Assembly: GCF_000801295.1 (NCBI RefSeq)
Contig: NZ_AP012978.1
Coordinates: forward strand, 1,612,001 to 1,676,000
From: an endosymbiont of unidentified scaly snail isolate Monju
Lineage (GTDB): Bacteria > Pseudomonadota > Gammaproteobacteria > Chromatiales > Chromatiaceae
Length of the DNA stretch: 64,000 nucleotides
Reading direction: 5' to 3'
The notes beneath the pieces are model-generated. The model had not been told where the DNA came from. It searched no databases and worked only from the letters and a program-made list of their open reading frames with translations. The position numbers were made by a program, and so were the translations under genes. Of this stretch, positions 11,433 to 24,227 are shown one piece after another. Numbering within the stretch: the stretch's first letter is position 1; each line of letters starts with the position of its first letter.

Positions 11433-13760
11433 TCAGATCTTCTCCACGCTGACTTCGGCGAAACCACACCCCAGCGCCGTGCTCTCGGGCACCCCGGTCG
11501 GCAGCCAGATACAGTCGCCCGCCACACAGTCATCGATTACTACCGGCAACTCGACACTGGTCTCGCCCTGGGTGATGCGTACCCGGGCCTCGTCTTCCAG
11601 GCCCAGCCGTTCCGCCAGTCCCAAGGCGATGCGCACCCGGCCATCCCAGGTATCCGGCGTGGCTTGCAGGGGCGCCGAGTGACGGCTGAGGGCATCGACC
11701 GAGTACATCGGCACGCCACCGATGCGCTCGGTGCCGGACGGTGCAAACTGCCGCGCCGGGGCAGCGGTATCGGCCAGACGGTTGTCGGGCCGCCAGTCAC
11801 CCAGGCGACCCAGCAGTTCATCGCGCACCTCGGCGCTGTCGGTGTAGTCAAAACCGTCGAGATCCACCAGGTTGCCCAGCACGCGCAACACTTTCCAGGC
11901 CGGTCGTGCTTCACCCGGCGGCGGCATGGCACCGGCAAAGGACTGCACGTCGCCCTGCAGGTTGACGAAGGTGCCGGAGGTCTCGGCAAAGGCACCAATC
12001 GGCAGGATCACATCGGCCACCGCGCGCAGTGTCTCGCTGTCGTGGGTGCCCAGGGCGACCACGAAGGCCTGTTCCAGGCCGGCGCGGCTGGCGGCCGGAT
12101 CGGCGAAATCGAGTTCGGGCTCGGCGCCCAACAGCAGCACGGTGTCACAGCCACCGTCGAGCATGGCCGCCACGTTCGCGCCGCCGGCCGACTCGCCGGG
12201 CGCACGCCGGTGCGGCACCGCGCCGGCCAGCCAGGCGCCGGTATCGTTGGCACCGAAACCGACCGCGCCCCAATCGATGCCCGCAGCCTCGGCGATGTTC
12301 GCCGCCAACCGGCGCAGCAGGGCGAAGTCGGGATGCATCAGGGCCTGGCTGCCGAGGATCAGGCTGCCCTGCCCCGCCTGCTTGAGTTGTTCGGCAATGG
12401 CCTGGTGTGCCTGGTCGGCCTCGGCCGCCAATCCGGCGGTGTCGGCGCCCAGGGCGGCAGCCACCCCGGCCAGCTCGGTAGCCAACTCCGAGGGCTTGCA
12501 GACCACGTCCACCTCGCGCTCGTAGTTGAAGTCGTAGTCCACCGGGTTGATGGTCATCACCACCCCACCCCGCTTCCAGGACTCGCGGACACGGTGGTTG
12601 AGCAGGGGTTGGTCCTTGCGCAGCCAGGAACCGACCAGCAGGGTCGCTTCGTTGGTCGCGATGTCGGCGAAGCGCCGGCCCAGCCAGGGCAACACCGGAT
12701 CGGCCGCATCACCGCGGAAGTCGCACTGACGCAGGCGGTAGTCGATGTTGTCCGAACCCAGACCGCGTACCAGCGCAGCGGCGAGCGCCATCTCCTCGAG
12801 GGTGGCGCTGGGTGAGACCATGGCGCCCAGCCGGCCGGGCTCGGTGCGCTTGAGCGCCTGAGCGGCGACCTGCAGCGCCTGGTCCCAGTCGACCTCGCGC
12901 CACTGGCCGTTCTCGCGCAGCAGCGGGCGAGTCAGGCGATCAACCTCCAGCCCCTTGTACGAATAGCGATCGCGGTCGCTGATCCAGGTCTGGTTGACCG
13001 CCTCGTTCTCGCACGACACCACCCGCAGCAACTGGCCACGCCGCAGGTGCAGGTGGAGATTGCTCCCCACGCCGTCGTGGGGCGCGATGCCCTCGCGCTG
13101 GATCAACTCCCAGGCGCGGGCCTTGAAGCGGAAGGGCTTGGAGGTGAGTGCACCCACCGGGCACAGGTCGATGATGTTGCCGGACAGTTCCGAGCTCACG
13201 CTGTGCTCGACGAACACGCCGATGCGCATGTGCTCGCCACGCCCGGTGGCCCCCAGCTCGCGCAGGCCGGCGATCTCGCTGCCGAAGCGCACGCAGCGGG
13301 TGCAGTGGATGCAGCGGGTCATGTCGGTAGCGATCAGCGGGCCGATGTCCTCGTCGCGCACCACGCGCTTGCCCTCGTTGTAGCGCGAGACATCGCCACC
13401 GAAGCCCATGGCCACGTCCTGCAGCTCGCACTCGCCGCCCTGGTCGCAGATCGGGCAGTCCAGCGGATGGTTGATGAGCAGGAACTCCATGGTCCCCTTC
13501 TGCGCGGCACGCGCCAGTGGCGAGCGGGTGTAGACCTTCATGCCATCGGTGCAGGGCGTGGCGCAGGCTGGCAGCGGCTTGGGTGCCTTCTCGACCTCGA
13601 CCAGGCACATGCGGCAGTTGGCCGCCACCGAAAGGTGCTTGTGATAGCAGAAACGGGGCACCGTGATGCCGGCGGCATCGGTGACCTCGATCAGCATCTG
13701 CCCGGGGCGCGCCTCGAGCGGCTGACCATCGACCTCGATTGTGATCTTCTCGTCGCTCAT
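11433..13760 (-). CDS. nuoG: NADH-quinone oxidoreductase subunit G
   Basis: A 775-residue iron-sulfur subunit related to molybdopterin oxidoreductases. An N-terminal [2Fe-2S] domain has CYHKHLSVAANCRMC. A His/Cys-ligated cluster lies at about residues 100-120, with CPICDQGGECELQD and HCTRCVRFG following, and then CPVGALTSKPF. The rest is a degenerate molybdopterin-like domain without cofactor function, typical of NuoG. The start MSDEKITIEV (13758-13760) lies five bases after nuoF; the frame is open upstream but without family similarity. Confidence 0.96.
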   Translation of the reverse strand: MSDEKITIEVDGQPLEARPGQMLIEVTDAAGITVPRFCYHKHLSVAANCRMCLVEVEKAPKPLPACATPCTDGMKVYTRSPLARAAQKGTMEFLLINHPLDCPICDQGGECELQDVAMGFGGDVSRYNEGKRVVRDEDIGPLIATDMTRCIHCTRCVRFGSEIAGLRELGATGRGEHMRIGVFVEHSVSSELSGNIIDLCPVGALTSKPFRFKARAWELIQREGIAPHDGVGSNLHLHLRRGQLLRVVSCENEAVNQTWISDRDRYSYKGLEVDRLTRPLLRENGQWREVDWDQALQVAAQALKRTEPGRLGAMVSPSATLEEMALAAALVRGLGSDNIDYRLRQCDFRGDAADPVLPWLGRRFADIATNEATLLVGSWLRKDQPLLNHRVRESWKRGGVVMTINPVDYDFNYEREVDVVCKPSELATELAGVAAALGADTAGLAAEADQAHQAIAEQLKQAGQGSLILGSQALMHPDFALLRRLAANIAEAAGIDWGAVGFGANDTGAWLAGAVPHRRAPGESAGGANVAAMLDGGCDTVLLLGAEPELDFADPAASRAGLEQAFVVALGTHDSETLRAVADVILPIGAFAETSGTFVNLQGDVQSFAGAMPPPGEARPAWKVLRVLGNLVDLDGFDYTDSAEVRDELLGRLGDWRPDNRLADTAAPARQFAPSGTERIGGVPMYSVDALSRHSAPLQATPDTWDGRVRIALGLAERLGLEDEARVRITQGETSVELPVVIDDCVAGDCIWLPTGVPESTALGCGFAEVSVEKI

Positions 13761-13765
13761 GCCGC

Positions 13766-15031
13766 TTACACCATGCACTGCTTGTGATCGATGTGGTACT
13801 GGAACTCGTCGCGGAAGTGCTTGACGAAGCTCGCCACCGGCATGGCCGCGGCGTCGCCCAGGGCGCAGATGGTGCGACCCATGATCTTGCTGGCCACGTC
13901 GTCGAGCAGGTCCAGATCCTCGGGCCGTCCGCGTCCGGTCTCGATGCGGTGGATCACCCGGCACATCCAGCCGGTGCCCTCGCGGCAGGGCGTGCACTGG
14001 CCGCAGGATTCCTCGTAATAGAAGTACGAGATGCGATCGAGGATCTTCACCATGCAGTTGGAATCGTCGATGACGATGACCGCGCCAGAGCCGAGCATGG
14101 AGCCGGCCTGCTGGATGGCGTCGTAATCCATGGTCAGATCCATCATCACCTCGCCCGGCAGTACCGGTGCCGAGGAGCCGCCCGGAATCACTGCCTTGAG
14201 CTTGTGTCCCTCACGCACCCCGCCGGCCATCTCCAGCAGTTCGGCGAAGGGCGTACCCATGGGCACCTCGTAGTTGCCGGGCCGATTGACGTTGCCCGAG
14301 ACCGAGAACAGCTTGGAGCCGCCGGAATTCTCCACCCCCAGCTCGCGGAACCAGTCCGGCCCCTGGCGGATGATGTCGGGAATCGAGGCCAGGGTCTCGG
14401 TGTTGTTGATCACCGTGGGCCGACCGTAGAGGCCGAACATGGCCGGGAACGGCGGCTTGAAACGCGGCTGCCCCTTCTTGCCCTCGATGGACTCGAGCAG
14501 CGCGGTCTCCTCGCCGCAGATGTAGGCGCCGGCGCCCAGGTGGCTGTGGATGTCGTAGCTGAAGCCCGAACCGAGGATGTTCTCGCCGAGGAAGCCGGCC
14601 TCGCGCGCCTCGGCGAGCGCCGCCTCGAAACGCTCGTAGGGCTCCCAGAACTCGCCACGGATGTAGTTGTAGCCGGCGGTCGCACCGATGGCGTAGCCGG
14701 CGATGATCATGCCCTCGATCAGCGCATGCGGGTTGTAGCGCAGGATGTCGCGGTCCTTGAAGGTGCCGGGCTCCCCCTCGTCGGAGTTGCACACGATGTA
14801 CTTGTCGCCCGGCGCGGCGCGGTTGATGAAGCTCCACTTGAGCCCGGTGGGAAAACCCGCACCACCACGCCCGCGCAGGCCCGAACGCTTGACCATCTCG
14901 ATGATGTCGTCCTGCGACATCTTCTCGGAGAGGATCTTCTTCAGCGCCTCGTAACCGCCCTCGCTGACGTAGGTCTCGAGACGCCAGGGCCGGTCCTTGT
15001 GCAGGGTACGGAAGCAGACTTCGTTGGCCAT
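13766..15031 (-). CDS. nuoF: NADH-quinone oxidoreductase subunit F (NADH/FMN-binding)
   Basis: A 421-residue subunit where NADH is oxidised. The nucleotide-binding loop [16 protein letters not shown] lies near residue 50, the FMN region [19 protein letters not shown] near 165, and the cluster N3 motif [12 protein letters not shown] near 345. It forms the electron-input module with NuoE and NuoG, and follows nuoE by three bases. Confidence 0.97.
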   Translation of the reverse strand: MANEVCFRTLHKDRPWRLETYVSEGGYEALKKILSEKMSQDDIIEMVKRSGLRGRGGAGFPTGLKWSFINRAAPGDKYIVCNSDEGEPGTFKDRDILRYNPHALIEGMIIAGYAIGATAGYNYIRGEFWEPYERFEAALAEAREAGFLGENILGSGFSYDIHSHLGAGAYICGEETALLESIEGKKGQPRFKPPFPAMFGLYGRPTVINNTETLASIPDIIRQGPDWFRELGVENSGGSKLFSVSGNVNRPGNYEVPMGTPFAELLEMAGGVREGHKLKAVIPGGSSAPVLPGEVMMDLTMDYDAIQQAGSMLGSGAVIVIDDSNCMVKILDRISYFYYEESCGQCTPCREGTGWMCRVIHRIETGRGRPEDLDLLDDVASKIMGRTICALGDAAAMPVASFVKHFRDEFQYHIDHKQCMV

Positions 15032-15034
15032 GAC

Positions 15035-15565
15035 TCACTCCAGCCCGTCGAGGATTTGATCCACCAGCTCGGGGGTCAGATTCTCGTAATAGGTATTGCC
15101 GATCTGCATCATGGGCGCGCCACCGCAGGCACCGAGGCACTCGACCTCCTTGAGGCTGAAGCGGCCGTCCTCGGTCACTTCCCCGAAACCGATACCCAGG
15201 CGCGAGCGCAGGTGCTCATAGATGCTGTCCGAGCCGTTGATCATGCACGAGATGTTGGTGCACAGGCAGATCTTGTGCCGACCGACCGGCTTGTGCTCGT
15301 ACATGGAATAGAAGGTGGCCACCTCGTAGACCGCGATCGGCGGCATGTCGAGGTAGTCGGCCACCTGGTCCATCAGCTCGGTGGTCAGGTGCCCACCATT
15401 GGCGTCCTGCACGATGCGCAGCGCGGCCATGCAGGCCGACTGCTTCCACCCCTCGGGATACTTGGCGACCCACTGGTCGATTTCGGCGCGGATCTCGGGC
15501 GTGAACAGCGCCTCCTTGTCCTCGCAGCGCCGGGTACGTTGCATGGGTTCTGCGCGCATGCTCAT
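15035..15565 (-). CDS. nuoE: NADH-quinone oxidoreductase subunit E ([2Fe-2S] thioredoxin-like)
   Basis: A 176-residue subunit carrying the N1a [2Fe-2S] cluster in a thioredoxin-like fold. Cluster ligands are visible in [11 protein letters not shown] and [13 protein letters not shown]. The ATG at 15563-15565 overlaps the nuoD stop by ATGA; a second in-frame ATG follows two codons later. Length is usual for the family. Confidence 0.96.
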   Translation of the reverse strand: MSMRAEPMQRTRRCEDKEALFTPEIRAEIDQWVAKYPEGWKQSACMAALRIVQDANGGHLTTELMDQVADYLDMPPIAVYEVATFYSMYEHKPVGRHKICLCTNISCMINGSDSIYEHLRSRLGIGFGEVTEDGRFSLKEVECLGACGGAPMMQIGNTYYENLTPELVDQILDGLE

Positions 15566-16815
15566 CGGTCGATCTCCCCGAATACGATATCCATGGTGCC
15601 GATGATGGCCACCACATCCGCCAGCATGTGCCCGCGCGCCATCTCGTCCATGGCCGCAAGGTGGGCGAAGCCCGGAGCACGGACCTTGAGCCGGTAGGGC
15701 TTGTTGGCGCCGTCCGAGATGATGTAGCAGCCGAACTCGCCCTTGGGCGCCTCCACGGCAGCGTACACCTCGCCCTCCGGCGGGCAATAGCCTTCGCTGA
15801 ACAGCTTGAAGTGATGGATCAGCGCCTCCATGCTCTGCTTCATCTCCTCGCGATTCGGCGAGGCCACCTTGTGGTCGTCGATCATCACCGGGCCAGGGTT
15901 CTCGCGCAGCCAGGCCACGCACTGCTTGATGATACGTGCCGACTGACGCATCTCCTCGACACGCACCAGGTAGCGGTCGTAGCAGTCGCCGTTGGTGCCC
16001 ACGGGGATGTCGAAATCGACCCGGTCGTAGACAGCATAGGGCTGCTTCTTGCGCAGGTCCCAGGCGATTCCCGAGCCGCGCAGCATGGCACCGGTGAAGC
16101 CGAGCTGGCGTGCCCGCTCGGGCGAGACCACGCCAATGCCCACGGTGCGCTGCTTCCAGATGCGGTTGTCGGTGAGCAGGGTCTCGTATTCGTCCACCAG
16201 GCCGGGAAAGCGATCAGCGAAGTCGTCGATGAAGTCGAGCAGCGAACCCTCGCGCGCGCGGTTGCGGATCTTTGCATCCTTCTCGCTGCAGAAGCGGCCC
16301 GGCTCGAAGCGCGGCATCTGCTCGGGCAGGTCGCGATAGACGCCGCCCGGACGATAGTAGGTGGCGTGCATGCGCGCCCCGGAAACTGCCTCGTAGCAGT
16401 CCATCAGATCCTCGCGCTCCCGGAAGCAGTACAGAAACAGGGTCATGGCGCCGATATCCAGCGCGTGGGTACCCAACCACATCAGATGGTTGAGGATGCG
16501 CGTGATCTCGTCGAACAGGGTGCGGATGTACTGCGCACGGATCGGCGCCTCGATGCCCAGCAGCTTCTCGATGGCGAGCACGTAACCGTGCTCGTTGCAC
16601 ATCATCGAGACGTAGTCGAGGCGGTCCATGTAACCGATCGACTGCTTGTACGGCTTGCTCTCGGCCAGCTTCTCGGTGCCACGGTGCAGCAGACCGACGT
16701 GCGGATCGGCACGCTCGATGACCTCGCCGTCCATTTCCAGCACCAGGCGCAGCACCCCGTGCGCCGCCGGGTGCTGGGGACCGAAGTTCAGGGTGTAGTT
16801 GCGAATCTCAGCCAT
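15562..16815 (-). CDS. nuoD: NADH-quinone oxidoreductase subunit D
   Basis: A 417-residue 49-kDa-type subunit that shapes the quinone site together with NuoB. Seen are [21 protein letters not shown] near the start, [21 protein letters not shown], and the C-terminal [14 protein letters not shown]. The hydrogenase-like fold has lost its metal ligands in this family. NuoC and NuoD are separate genes here (fused in E. coli), three bases apart. Confidence 0.97.
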   Translation of the reverse strand: MAEIRNYTLNFGPQHPAAHGVLRLVLEMDGEVIERADPHVGLLHRGTEKLAESKPYKQSIGYMDRLDYVSMMCNEHGYVLAIEKLLGIEAPIRAQYIRTLFDEITRILNHLMWLGTHALDIGAMTLFLYCFREREDLMDCYEAVSGARMHATYYRPGGVYRDLPEQMPRFEPGRFCSEKDAKIRNRAREGSLLDFIDDFADRFPGLVDEYETLLTDNRIWKQRTVGIGVVSPERARQLGFTGAMLRGSGIAWDLRKKQPYAVYDRVDFDIPVGTNGDCYDRYLVRVEEMRQSARIIKQCVAWLRENPGPVMIDDHKVASPNREEMKQSMEALIHHFKLFSEGYCPPEGEVYAAVEAPKGEFGCYIISDGANKPYRLKVRAPGFAHLAAMDEMARGHMLADVVAIIGTMDIVFGEIDR

Positions 16816-16818
16816 GGT

Positions 16819-17520
16819 TCATTCCGCCTCTTCGCCCGCCTCGGGCTTGTGACCATCCTCGTAGCGGAAGTCTTGCCGGATGACACGCGGCACCAGGGTG
16901 CGCGGCTCGATCGACACCGGCTCGTAGATCACGCGCCGCTGCTCGGGGTCGTAGCGCATCTCCACCTCGCCGATCAGCGGGAAGTCCTTGCGGAAGGGAT
17001 GCCCGATGAAACCGTAGTCGGTGAGAATGCGCCGCAGGTCGGGGTGCCCCGCGAAGAGGATGCCGAACAGGTCGAAGGCCTCGCGCTCGAACCAGTTGGC
17101 CGAGGCCCAGATGCCGGTGACCGAATCGACCACGGGCTGGTCGGCATCGAGGAACACCTTCACCCGCATGCGCACATTGTGGGTCAGCGACAGCAGGTGA
17201 TAGACCACTGCAAAACGGTTTGCCGGGTCGGCCTCGGGGCGAACGGGCGTGACCCCCCGCTCGAAACCGGTATTGGACGCATCCCCGACATCCCACTCGG
17301 ACTGGCCGTAGGTTGAATAGTCCACGCCACAGACGTCGATACACTGCTCCATGGCAATGGGCGCGCGGGTACGCAGGATGCGCATCACCTCAAGGAGGTC
17401 CTCGCGCGGCACCGTGAGCGTCAACTCGCCGTACTCGGTACGCCACGAACAGCCCTCGAAGTCCTCGAGCAGCTCTTCGAGCGCATCTTGCAGTTCTTCC
17501 AGTCGTTCTTCGGGACTCAT
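16819..17520 (-). CDS. nuoC: NADH-quinone oxidoreductase subunit C
   Basis: A 233-residue 30-kDa-type subunit of the peripheral arm. Typical segments are [21 protein letters not shown] and [18 protein letters not shown]. The start [20 protein letters not shown] at 17518-17520 fits the family; upstream frame is non-homologous. The N-terminal 30 residues are acidic and helical. It is separate from NuoD, unlike the NuoCD fusion of enterobacteria. Confidence 0.96.
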   Translation of the reverse strand: MSPEERLEELQDALEELLEDFEGCSWRTEYGELTLTVPREDLLEVMRILRTRAPIAMEQCIDVCGVDYSTYGQSEWDVGDASNTGFERGVTPVRPEADPANRFAVVYHLLSLTHNVRMRVKVFLDADQPVVDSVTGIWASANWFEREAFDLFGILFAGHPDLRRILTDYGFIGHPFRKDFPLIGEVEMRYDPEQRRVIYEPVSIEPRTLVPRVIRQDFRYEDGHKPEAGEEAE

Positions 17521-17551
17521 GGGGTCACGATCTCTCTCGTTGCCTGCGCGC

Positions 17552-18028
17552 TCAGCGGGCGATGGTGTTGGTGCGGCGGATCTTGTTCTGCAACTGGATG
17601 ATGCCGTAGAGCAGCGCCTCGGCAGTGGGCGGACAGCCGGGCACGTAGATGTCCACCGGCACGATACGGTCGCAACCGCGCACCACCGAGTACGAATAGT
17701 GGTAATAACCGCCGCCGTTGGCACAGGAACCCATGGAAATCACCCAGCGCGGCTCGGCCATCTGATCGTAGACCTTGCGCAGCGCAGGCGCCATCTTGTT
17801 GACCAGGGTACCGGCAACGATCATCACGTCGGACTGACGCGGGCTCGGACGGAAGATGATACCGAAGCGGTCCAGGTCGTAGCGCGAAGCAGCAGCGTGC
17901 ATCATCTCCACCGCGCAACAGGCCAGACCGAAGGTCATGGGCCACATGGAGCCGGTGCGCGCCCAGTTGATGAGCTTGTCGGCCGTGGTGGTGACGAAAC
18001 CCTTCTCCAGGATGCCTTCTACTCCCAT
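17552..18028 (-). CDS. nuoB: NADH-quinone oxidoreductase subunit B (cluster N2)
   Basis: A 158-residue subunit holding the terminal [4Fe-4S] cluster N2 that reduces quinone. Ligand-bearing motifs are [23 protein letters not shown] and [15 protein letters not shown]. The start ATG at 18026-18028 lies inside the end of nuoA (10-base overlap), so the genes are coupled. The longer open frame upstream belongs to nuoA sequence read out of frame. Confidence 0.97.
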   Translation of the reverse strand: MGVEGILEKGFVTTTADKLINWARTGSMWPMTFGLACCAVEMMHAAASRYDLDRFGIIFRPSPRQSDVMIVAGTLVNKMAPALRKVYDQMAEPRWVISMGSCANGGGYYHYSYSVVRGCDRIVPVDIYVPGCPPTAEALLYGIIQLQNKIRRTNTIAR

Positions 18029-18375
18029 TCCAGCGCCCCCTTCTTCCATTCGTAGATGAAGCCAACGACCAGCACGCCGAGGAACAGCATCATGACCCAG
18101 AAACCGGTCCAGCCGATCTGGTCGAGCACCACCGCCCACGGGAAGAAGAAGGCGATCTCCAGATCGAAGATGATGAACAGGATAGCCACAAGATAGTAGC
18201 GCACATCGAACTTCATGCGCGAGTCCTCGAAGGCTTCGAAGCCGCACTCGTAGGGCGAAAGCTTCTCGCTGTCGGGATGACACGGGGAGAGGACAAAACC
18301 GATGCCAATGGCAGCGACGCCCACAAACAGGCCCACCGCCAGGAAGATCAGGACAGGCAGATAGTTTTCCAACAT
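18019..18375 (-). CDS. nuoA: NADH-quinone oxidoreductase subunit A
   Basis: A 118-residue membrane subunit, first gene of the nuo operon, with three hydrophobic helices. The loop between the first two helices carries [20 protein letters not shown], the conserved segment with the Cys next to the quinone site. A good Shine-Dalgarno (GGGGAGG) lies about 11 bases before the ATG at 18373-18375, and a promoter lies 60-90 bases upstream. Confidence 0.97.
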   Translation of the reverse strand: MLENYLPVLIFLAVGLFVGVAAIGIGFVLSPCHPDSEKLSPYECGFEAFEDSRMKFDVRYYLVAILFIIFDLEIAFFFPWAVVLDQIGWTGFWVMMLFLGVLVVGFIYEWKKGALEWE

Positions 18376-18437
18376 GCGGGCTGGCCTCCCCTCAATTTCA
18401 GTTTATCGCTATGTCATCAGACACAGATTCACCGCCG

Positions 18438-18466
18438 AGAATATCGGGCATACCCTCCCCTGTCAA
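18438..18466 (-). promoter_or_regulatory. Sigma-70 promoter of the nuo operon
   Basis: On the minus strand a perfect TTGACA (18461-18466), 17-bp spacer and TATTCT (18438-18443). It lies between the tRNA-Leu terminator and nuoA, so the whole nuoA-N operon is probably read from here. Confidence 0.8.
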
Positions 18467-18516
18467 ATCCCGACCACAATCCAAGTCATTGATTATCATG
18501 GGATTTTGCCAGACAT

Positions 18517-18551
18517 AAAAAAACGGTATCACTTCCATGGAAGTGATACCG
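18517..18551 (-). terminator. Terminator after tRNA-Leu
   Basis: A perfect 28-base palindrome (18524-18551; CGGTATCACTTCC plus its complement) is followed on the minus strand by seven T residues. It ends the tpiA-secG-tRNA-Leu transcript before nuoA. Confidence 0.92.
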
Positions 18552-18557
18552 TCGATA

Positions 18558-18642
18558 TGGTGCCGAAGGCCGGACTCGAACCGGCACGGCTTTCGCCACT
18601 ACCCCCTCAAGATAGCGTGTCTACCAATTCCACCACTTCGGC
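18558..18642 (-). tRNA. tRNA-Leu (anticodon GAG)
   Basis: An 85-base class II tRNA with encoded CCA. The acceptor stem GCCGAAG/CTTCGGC pairs fully, the anticodon loop is TTGAGGG, and a long variable arm (GTGGCGAAAGCC) is present. It lies 11 bases after secG, the same neighbour as leuU in E. coli, and is probably cut out of the secG transcript. Confidence 0.97.
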
Positions 18643-18653
18643 AAATACGGTTA

Positions 18654-19079
18654 TTACTGCTGCGCCGGCACTACGGGCAGATCGTCCTTCGCGGCCGCCG
18701 GAGGCGCCGTCGCCTCGGGTACGGCCGGCAGTTCCCTATCCAGCGCTGCCGGCGGGGCCGCCTCGGGCACTGCGGGCAGATCAGCCGGAACCGACTGCTC
18801 GACGGCCGGCGCCGCAAGCTGTTTCTCGATCAGCGACTCCTGCTCACCCTTCTGCATGGCAAACCACGCCAGCGCCAGGCTGGTGAGGAAAAACAGCGCG
18901 GCCAGGACGGCCGTGGTGCGGCTGAGAAAATTGCCGGCACCCGCAGAACCGAACACGGTCGCCGAGGCGCCGGAGCCGAAGGCCGCGCCCATGTCCGCCC
19001 CCTTGCCATGCTGGATCAGCACCAGGCCGACCAGGCCAATGGCCAGCAGCAGATGAATGACGACGAGTACGGTTTCCAT
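18654..19079 (-). CDS. secG: Preprotein translocase subunit SecG
   Basis: A 141-residue inner-membrane subunit that stimulates SecYEG export. Two membrane helices (about residues 4-24 and 55-75) flank the conserved GKGADMGAAFGSGASATVFG loop. The C-terminal 60 residues are rich in Ala, Pro and Glu and are longer than in E. coli SecG (110 residues), probably a disordered cytoplasmic or periplasmic tail. It follows tpiA by 29 bases. Confidence 0.95.
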   Translation of the reverse strand: METVLVVIHLLLAIGLVGLVLIQHGKGADMGAAFGSGASATVFGSAGAGNFLSRTTAVLAALFFLTSLALAWFAMQKGEQESLIEKQLAAPAVEQSVPADLPAVPEAAPPAALDRELPAVPEATAPPAAAKDDLPVVPAQQ

Positions 19080-19108
19080 GATCTTGTCTCTCGTATTGCG
19101 CGCCTGAC

Positions 19109-19864
19109 TCAGGCGTTGGCCGCAGTGGCAATGGCCAGAAAATCCGCCGCTTTCAGCGAGGCACCACCGATCAGACCACCGTCGATGTCGGACTGCGCCA
19201 GCAATTGCGCGGCATTGCCGGGGTTCATGCTGCCACCATAGAGGATGCGCAGCCCCTCGGCCACCGTGGCGCTCGCCGCGGCGATGCGGCCACGGATGAA
19301 GGCATGCACCTCCTGCGCCTGTTCCGGCGAGGCAGTCTTGCCGGTACCGATGGCCCAGACCGGTTCGTAGGCGATCACGCCCTCACCCAGCATCTCCACG
19401 CCGCAATGGGCAATCACGGCGTCGATCTGGCGACCCACCACCTCTTCGGTGATGCCCGACTCACGTTCTTCCAGCGTCTCGCCGATGCACAGGATGGGCA
19501 CCAGCCCGGCCTTGCGCGCGGCGACGAACTTCTCGGCGACCACCTGATCGGTCTCGCCATGGTAGGTGCGACGCTCGGAATGCCCGATGATGACATACTT
19601 GCAGCCGAACTCGGCGAGCATGCTGCCGGCGGTCTCCCCGGTGTAGGCGCCGGACTCGTGCACCGAGATGTCCTGCCCGCCCCAGGCAACGGCGCTGCCA
19701 TCGAGCTGCTGCTGCACGTCACACAGGAAGATGTGCGGCGAACACACTGCCACCTCGGCGGTCTTCACCTCACCCATGCCGGCCTTCACGCCGTCGAGCA
19801 GCTCGCGGATGCTCGCACGCGAGCCGTTCATCTTCCAGTTTCCGGCAACCAGTGGCTGTCGCAT
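19109..19864 (-). CDS. tpiA: Triosephosphate isomerase
   Basis: A 251-residue TIM-barrel enzyme interconverting dihydroxyacetone phosphate and glyceraldehyde 3-phosphate. Catalytic residues are in VAGNWKMNG (Lys), IIGHSERR (His) and AYEPVWAIGTGKTA (Glu plus the flexible loop 6). The phosphate-binding YGGSMNPGN lies near the end. It has its own promoter overlapping the end of glmM and leads the tpiA-secG-tRNA-Leu unit. Confidence 0.97.
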   Translation of the reverse strand: MRQPLVAGNWKMNGSRASIRELLDGVKAGMGEVKTAEVAVCSPHIFLCDVQQQLDGSAVAWGGQDISVHESGAYTGETAGSMLAEFGCKYVIIGHSERRTYHGETDQVVAEKFVAARKAGLVPILCIGETLEERESGITEEVVGRQIDAVIAHCGVEMLGEGVIAYEPVWAIGTGKTASPEQAQEVHAFIRGRIAAASATVAEGLRILYGGSMNPGNAAQLLAQSDIDGGLIGGASLKAADFLAIATAANA

Positions 19865-19905
19865 GCCCCTACCTCTGTTTCAAGCCCGTTCGAATCAGGC
19901 GGCGT

Positions 19906-19934
19906 ACTTTACCGGCAAGCCTCGAATGAATCAA
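19906..19934 (-). promoter_or_regulatory. Sigma-70 promoter of tpiA-secG-tRNA-Leu
   Basis: On the minus strand TTGATT (19929-19934), 17-bp spacer and TAAAGT (19906-19911). The -35 box overlaps the glmM stop codon (19931-19933). Confidence 0.6.
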
Positions 19935-21283
19935 TGACCGCCACCACAGATCCCCCGCACCTCGTCGGCGATGCTGTCGGCCATCTCGTGCACCAGTTCG
20001 GGGTCGCCCCCCTCGACCATCACGCGTATCAGCGGTTCGGTGCCGGAAGGCCGCAGCAGCACACGGCCCTCGCCGTTCATGCGCCGCTCCGCCTCGACCA
20101 CGGCCGCATTCACCGGCGAGGCCCCCAGGATGGCCTCGGCCGGGTGCTCGCCCAGGCCCACGTTCACCAGCACCTGCGGAAACTTCTCCACGCCTTCGCA
20201 CAGTTCGGCCAGCGAGCGGCCGGTCTCGTGCATCTCGGCGAGCACCTGCAGCGCCGAGACGATGCCGTCACCAGTGGTGGTGCGATCGAGGCAGATGATA
20301 TGCCCCGACGGCTCGCCACCGAGCAGCCAGCCCTCGTCCACCAGGCGTTCCATGATGTAACGGTCGCCGACCTTGACCCGGCACAGGCCGATGCCCTGCT
20401 CGCGCAGCGCCAGCTCCAGCCCCAGGTTGGTCATCAGGGTGCCCACTACCTCGCCGACCATCTCGCCGCTGCGGCGGCGCGAGCGGGCGAGCACATAGAG
20501 GATGTCGTCGCCATCACGGATACGCCCCTGGTGATCGAGCATGATCAGGCGGTCGCCATCACCGTCGAGCGCAATCCCCAGGTCGGCACCGTGCTCGAGC
20601 ACGGCGGCCTGCACAGCCTCGGGAGCAGTGGCGCCACAGCCGTCGTTGATGTTGAGCCCGTCGGGCTGTACGCCGATGGCGATCACCTCGGCGCCGATCT
20701 CCTCGAACACGTCGGGGGCGATGTGATAGGTCGCGCCATGCGCGCAGTCCACCACGATCTTCAGCCCCTGGAAGTCCATGCGCGAGGGGATGGTGGCCTT
20801 GCAGAACTCGATGTAGCGGCCGCGTGCGTCCTCCAGACGCACCACCTTGCCCAGGCGCTCGGAACTGACCGAGTCCATGGGCTGGTCGATCATGGCCTCG
20901 ATCTCGACCTCCACCGCGTCAGGCAGCTTCTGGCCGGATGACGAGAAGAACTTGATACCGTTGTCGTGGTGCGGGTTGTGCGAGGCGCTGATGACGATAC
21001 CGGCGTCGGCATGCAGGGTGCGGGTGAGATAGGCGATGCCGGGCGTGGGCATGGGGCCGAGCATGCGGGTATGCACCCCGGCGGCGGCCAGGCCGGCCTC
21101 CAGCGCCGACTCGAACAGGTAACCCGAGATCCGGGTGTCCTTGCCGATCAGCACCTTGCCGCCCTCGCCACCACCGAGCACCTTGCCGGCGGCCCACCCC
21201 AGCTTGAGCACGAACTCGGGGGTGATGGGCCACTCCCCCACCCGTCCACGGATGCCATCGGTCCCGAAATAGCGTCTGCCCAT
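19931..21283 (-). CDS. glmM: Phosphoglucosamine mutase
   Basis: A 450-residue enzyme making glucosamine-1-phosphate for peptidoglycan and lipopolysaccharide. The N-terminus [14 protein letters not shown], the phosphoserine loop [17 protein letters not shown], the metal loop [12 protein letters not shown] and the C-terminal [15 protein letters not shown] are all present. The start [10 protein letters not shown] at 21281-21283 lies seven bases after the folP stop. The folP-glmM pair is conserved across gammaproteobacteria. Confidence 0.97.
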   Translation of the reverse strand: MGRRYFGTDGIRGRVGEWPITPEFVLKLGWAAGKVLGGGEGGKVLIGKDTRISGYLFESALEAGLAAAGVHTRMLGPMPTPGIAYLTRTLHADAGIVISASHNPHHDNGIKFFSSSGQKLPDAVEVEIEAMIDQPMDSVSSERLGKVVRLEDARGRYIEFCKATIPSRMDFQGLKIVVDCAHGATYHIAPDVFEEIGAEVIAIGVQPDGLNINDGCGATAPEAVQAAVLEHGADLGIALDGDGDRLIMLDHQGRIRDGDDILYVLARSRRRSGEMVGEVVGTLMTNLGLELALREQGIGLCRVKVGDRYIMERLVDEGWLLGGEPSGHIICLDRTTTGDGIVSALQVLAEMHETGRSLAELCEGVEKFPQVLVNVGLGEHPAEAILGASPVNAAVVEAERRMNGEGRVLLRPSGTEPLIRVMVEGGDPELVHEMADSIADEVRGICGGGH

Positions 21284-21290
21284 GGTCTTC

Positions 21291-22130
21291 TCAGTCTCCC
21301 TTGCTGCCTTCTCCACTCTCGCGCCTTTCGCGCACCGCCGTCCAGACGCGCAGCACGTCGCGCGTCTCGGCCACGTCATGCACGCGCAGGATACGCGCCC
21401 CGCCCTCCAGCGCCAGCAGCGCCATCGCCAGGCTGCCGGCCAGTCGGTCGTCCACCTCGCGCCCGGTGAGCGCACCAATCATGGACTTGCGCGAAATGCC
21501 GGCCAGTACCGGGTAGCCAGAGGCGCACAACACCGGCAGCTGCTGCAACAGCTCCAGGTTGTGTTCGAGCGTCTTGCCGAAACCGAAGCCCGGATCGAGC
21601 ACGATGGCCTGGCGCGAGACCCCCGCCGCCTCGCAGATCCGGGCGCGTTCGAGCAGGAAATCGCGCACCTCGGCCACCACGTCATCGTAGTGGGGGGAAC
21701 GTTGCATGGTGCGCGGTTCGCCCTGCATGTGCATCAGGCAGACCGGCACGCCAGCCTCGGCAGCCACCGTCACGGCACCCTCGGCGCGCAGGGCGTTGAC
21801 GTCATTGATCATGCCGGCACCGGCGGCCACCGCCTCGCGCATGACCGTGGGCTTGCTGGTGTCGATCGAGACCAGCCTGTCGAAGCGCGCGCTCAGCGCC
21901 TCGATCACCGGGATCACCCGGTCGAGTTCCTCGGCCTCGCTCACCGGCTGCGCGCCCGGGCGCGTCGATTCCCCCCCCACGTCGAGAATGTCGGCGCCAT
22001 TGATCACCATCCTCTCGGCGTGATACAGCGCGGCATCCAGGCGATCGTAGCGGCCGCCGTCCGAAAAGGAATCGGGGGTGACGTTGAGGATCCCCATGAT
22101 GCGGGGAACGGAAAGATCGAGCTGGGGCAT
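21291..22130 (-). CDS. folP: Dihydropteroate synthase
   Basis: A 279-residue TIM-barrel enzyme of folate synthesis, the sulfonamide target. Conserved segments are [15 protein letters not shown] (pyrophosphate loop), [11 protein letters not shown] (loop 2), IDTSKPTVM and [14 protein letters not shown]. It lies between ftsH (52 bases away) and glmM. Ten residues precede the conserved MGILNVTP; the ATG at 22128-22130 was kept because this length is normal. Confidence 0.96.
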   Translation of the reverse strand: MPQLDLSVPRIMGILNVTPDSFSDGGRYDRLDAALYHAERMVINGADILDVGGESTRPGAQPVSEAEELDRVIPVIEALSARFDRLVSIDTSKPTVMREAVAAGAGMINDVNALRAEGAVTVAAEAGVPVCLMHMQGEPRTMQRSPHYDDVVAEVRDFLLERARICEAAGVSRQAIVLDPGFGFGKTLEHNLELLQQLPVLCASGYPVLAGISRKSMIGALTGREVDDRLAGSLAMALLALEGGARILRVHDVAETRDVLRVWTAVRERRESGEGSKGD

Positions 22131-22182
22131 GGCGTGCCGCGTCCTGCAATGCTTGAGGCCGGGTTACCCCGGCCTCGTCGTC

Positions 22183-24123
<1,941 letters not shown>

Positions 24124-24227
24124 GGTCCGGAACCTCTCGTTCCCAGGAATAAAACTTCAGCCTCTTGCGGCGGGGCGACCATTGGCACGGCGGCCCGGCG
24201 AAAAGACGTGTGGATGTATGTAAGCTA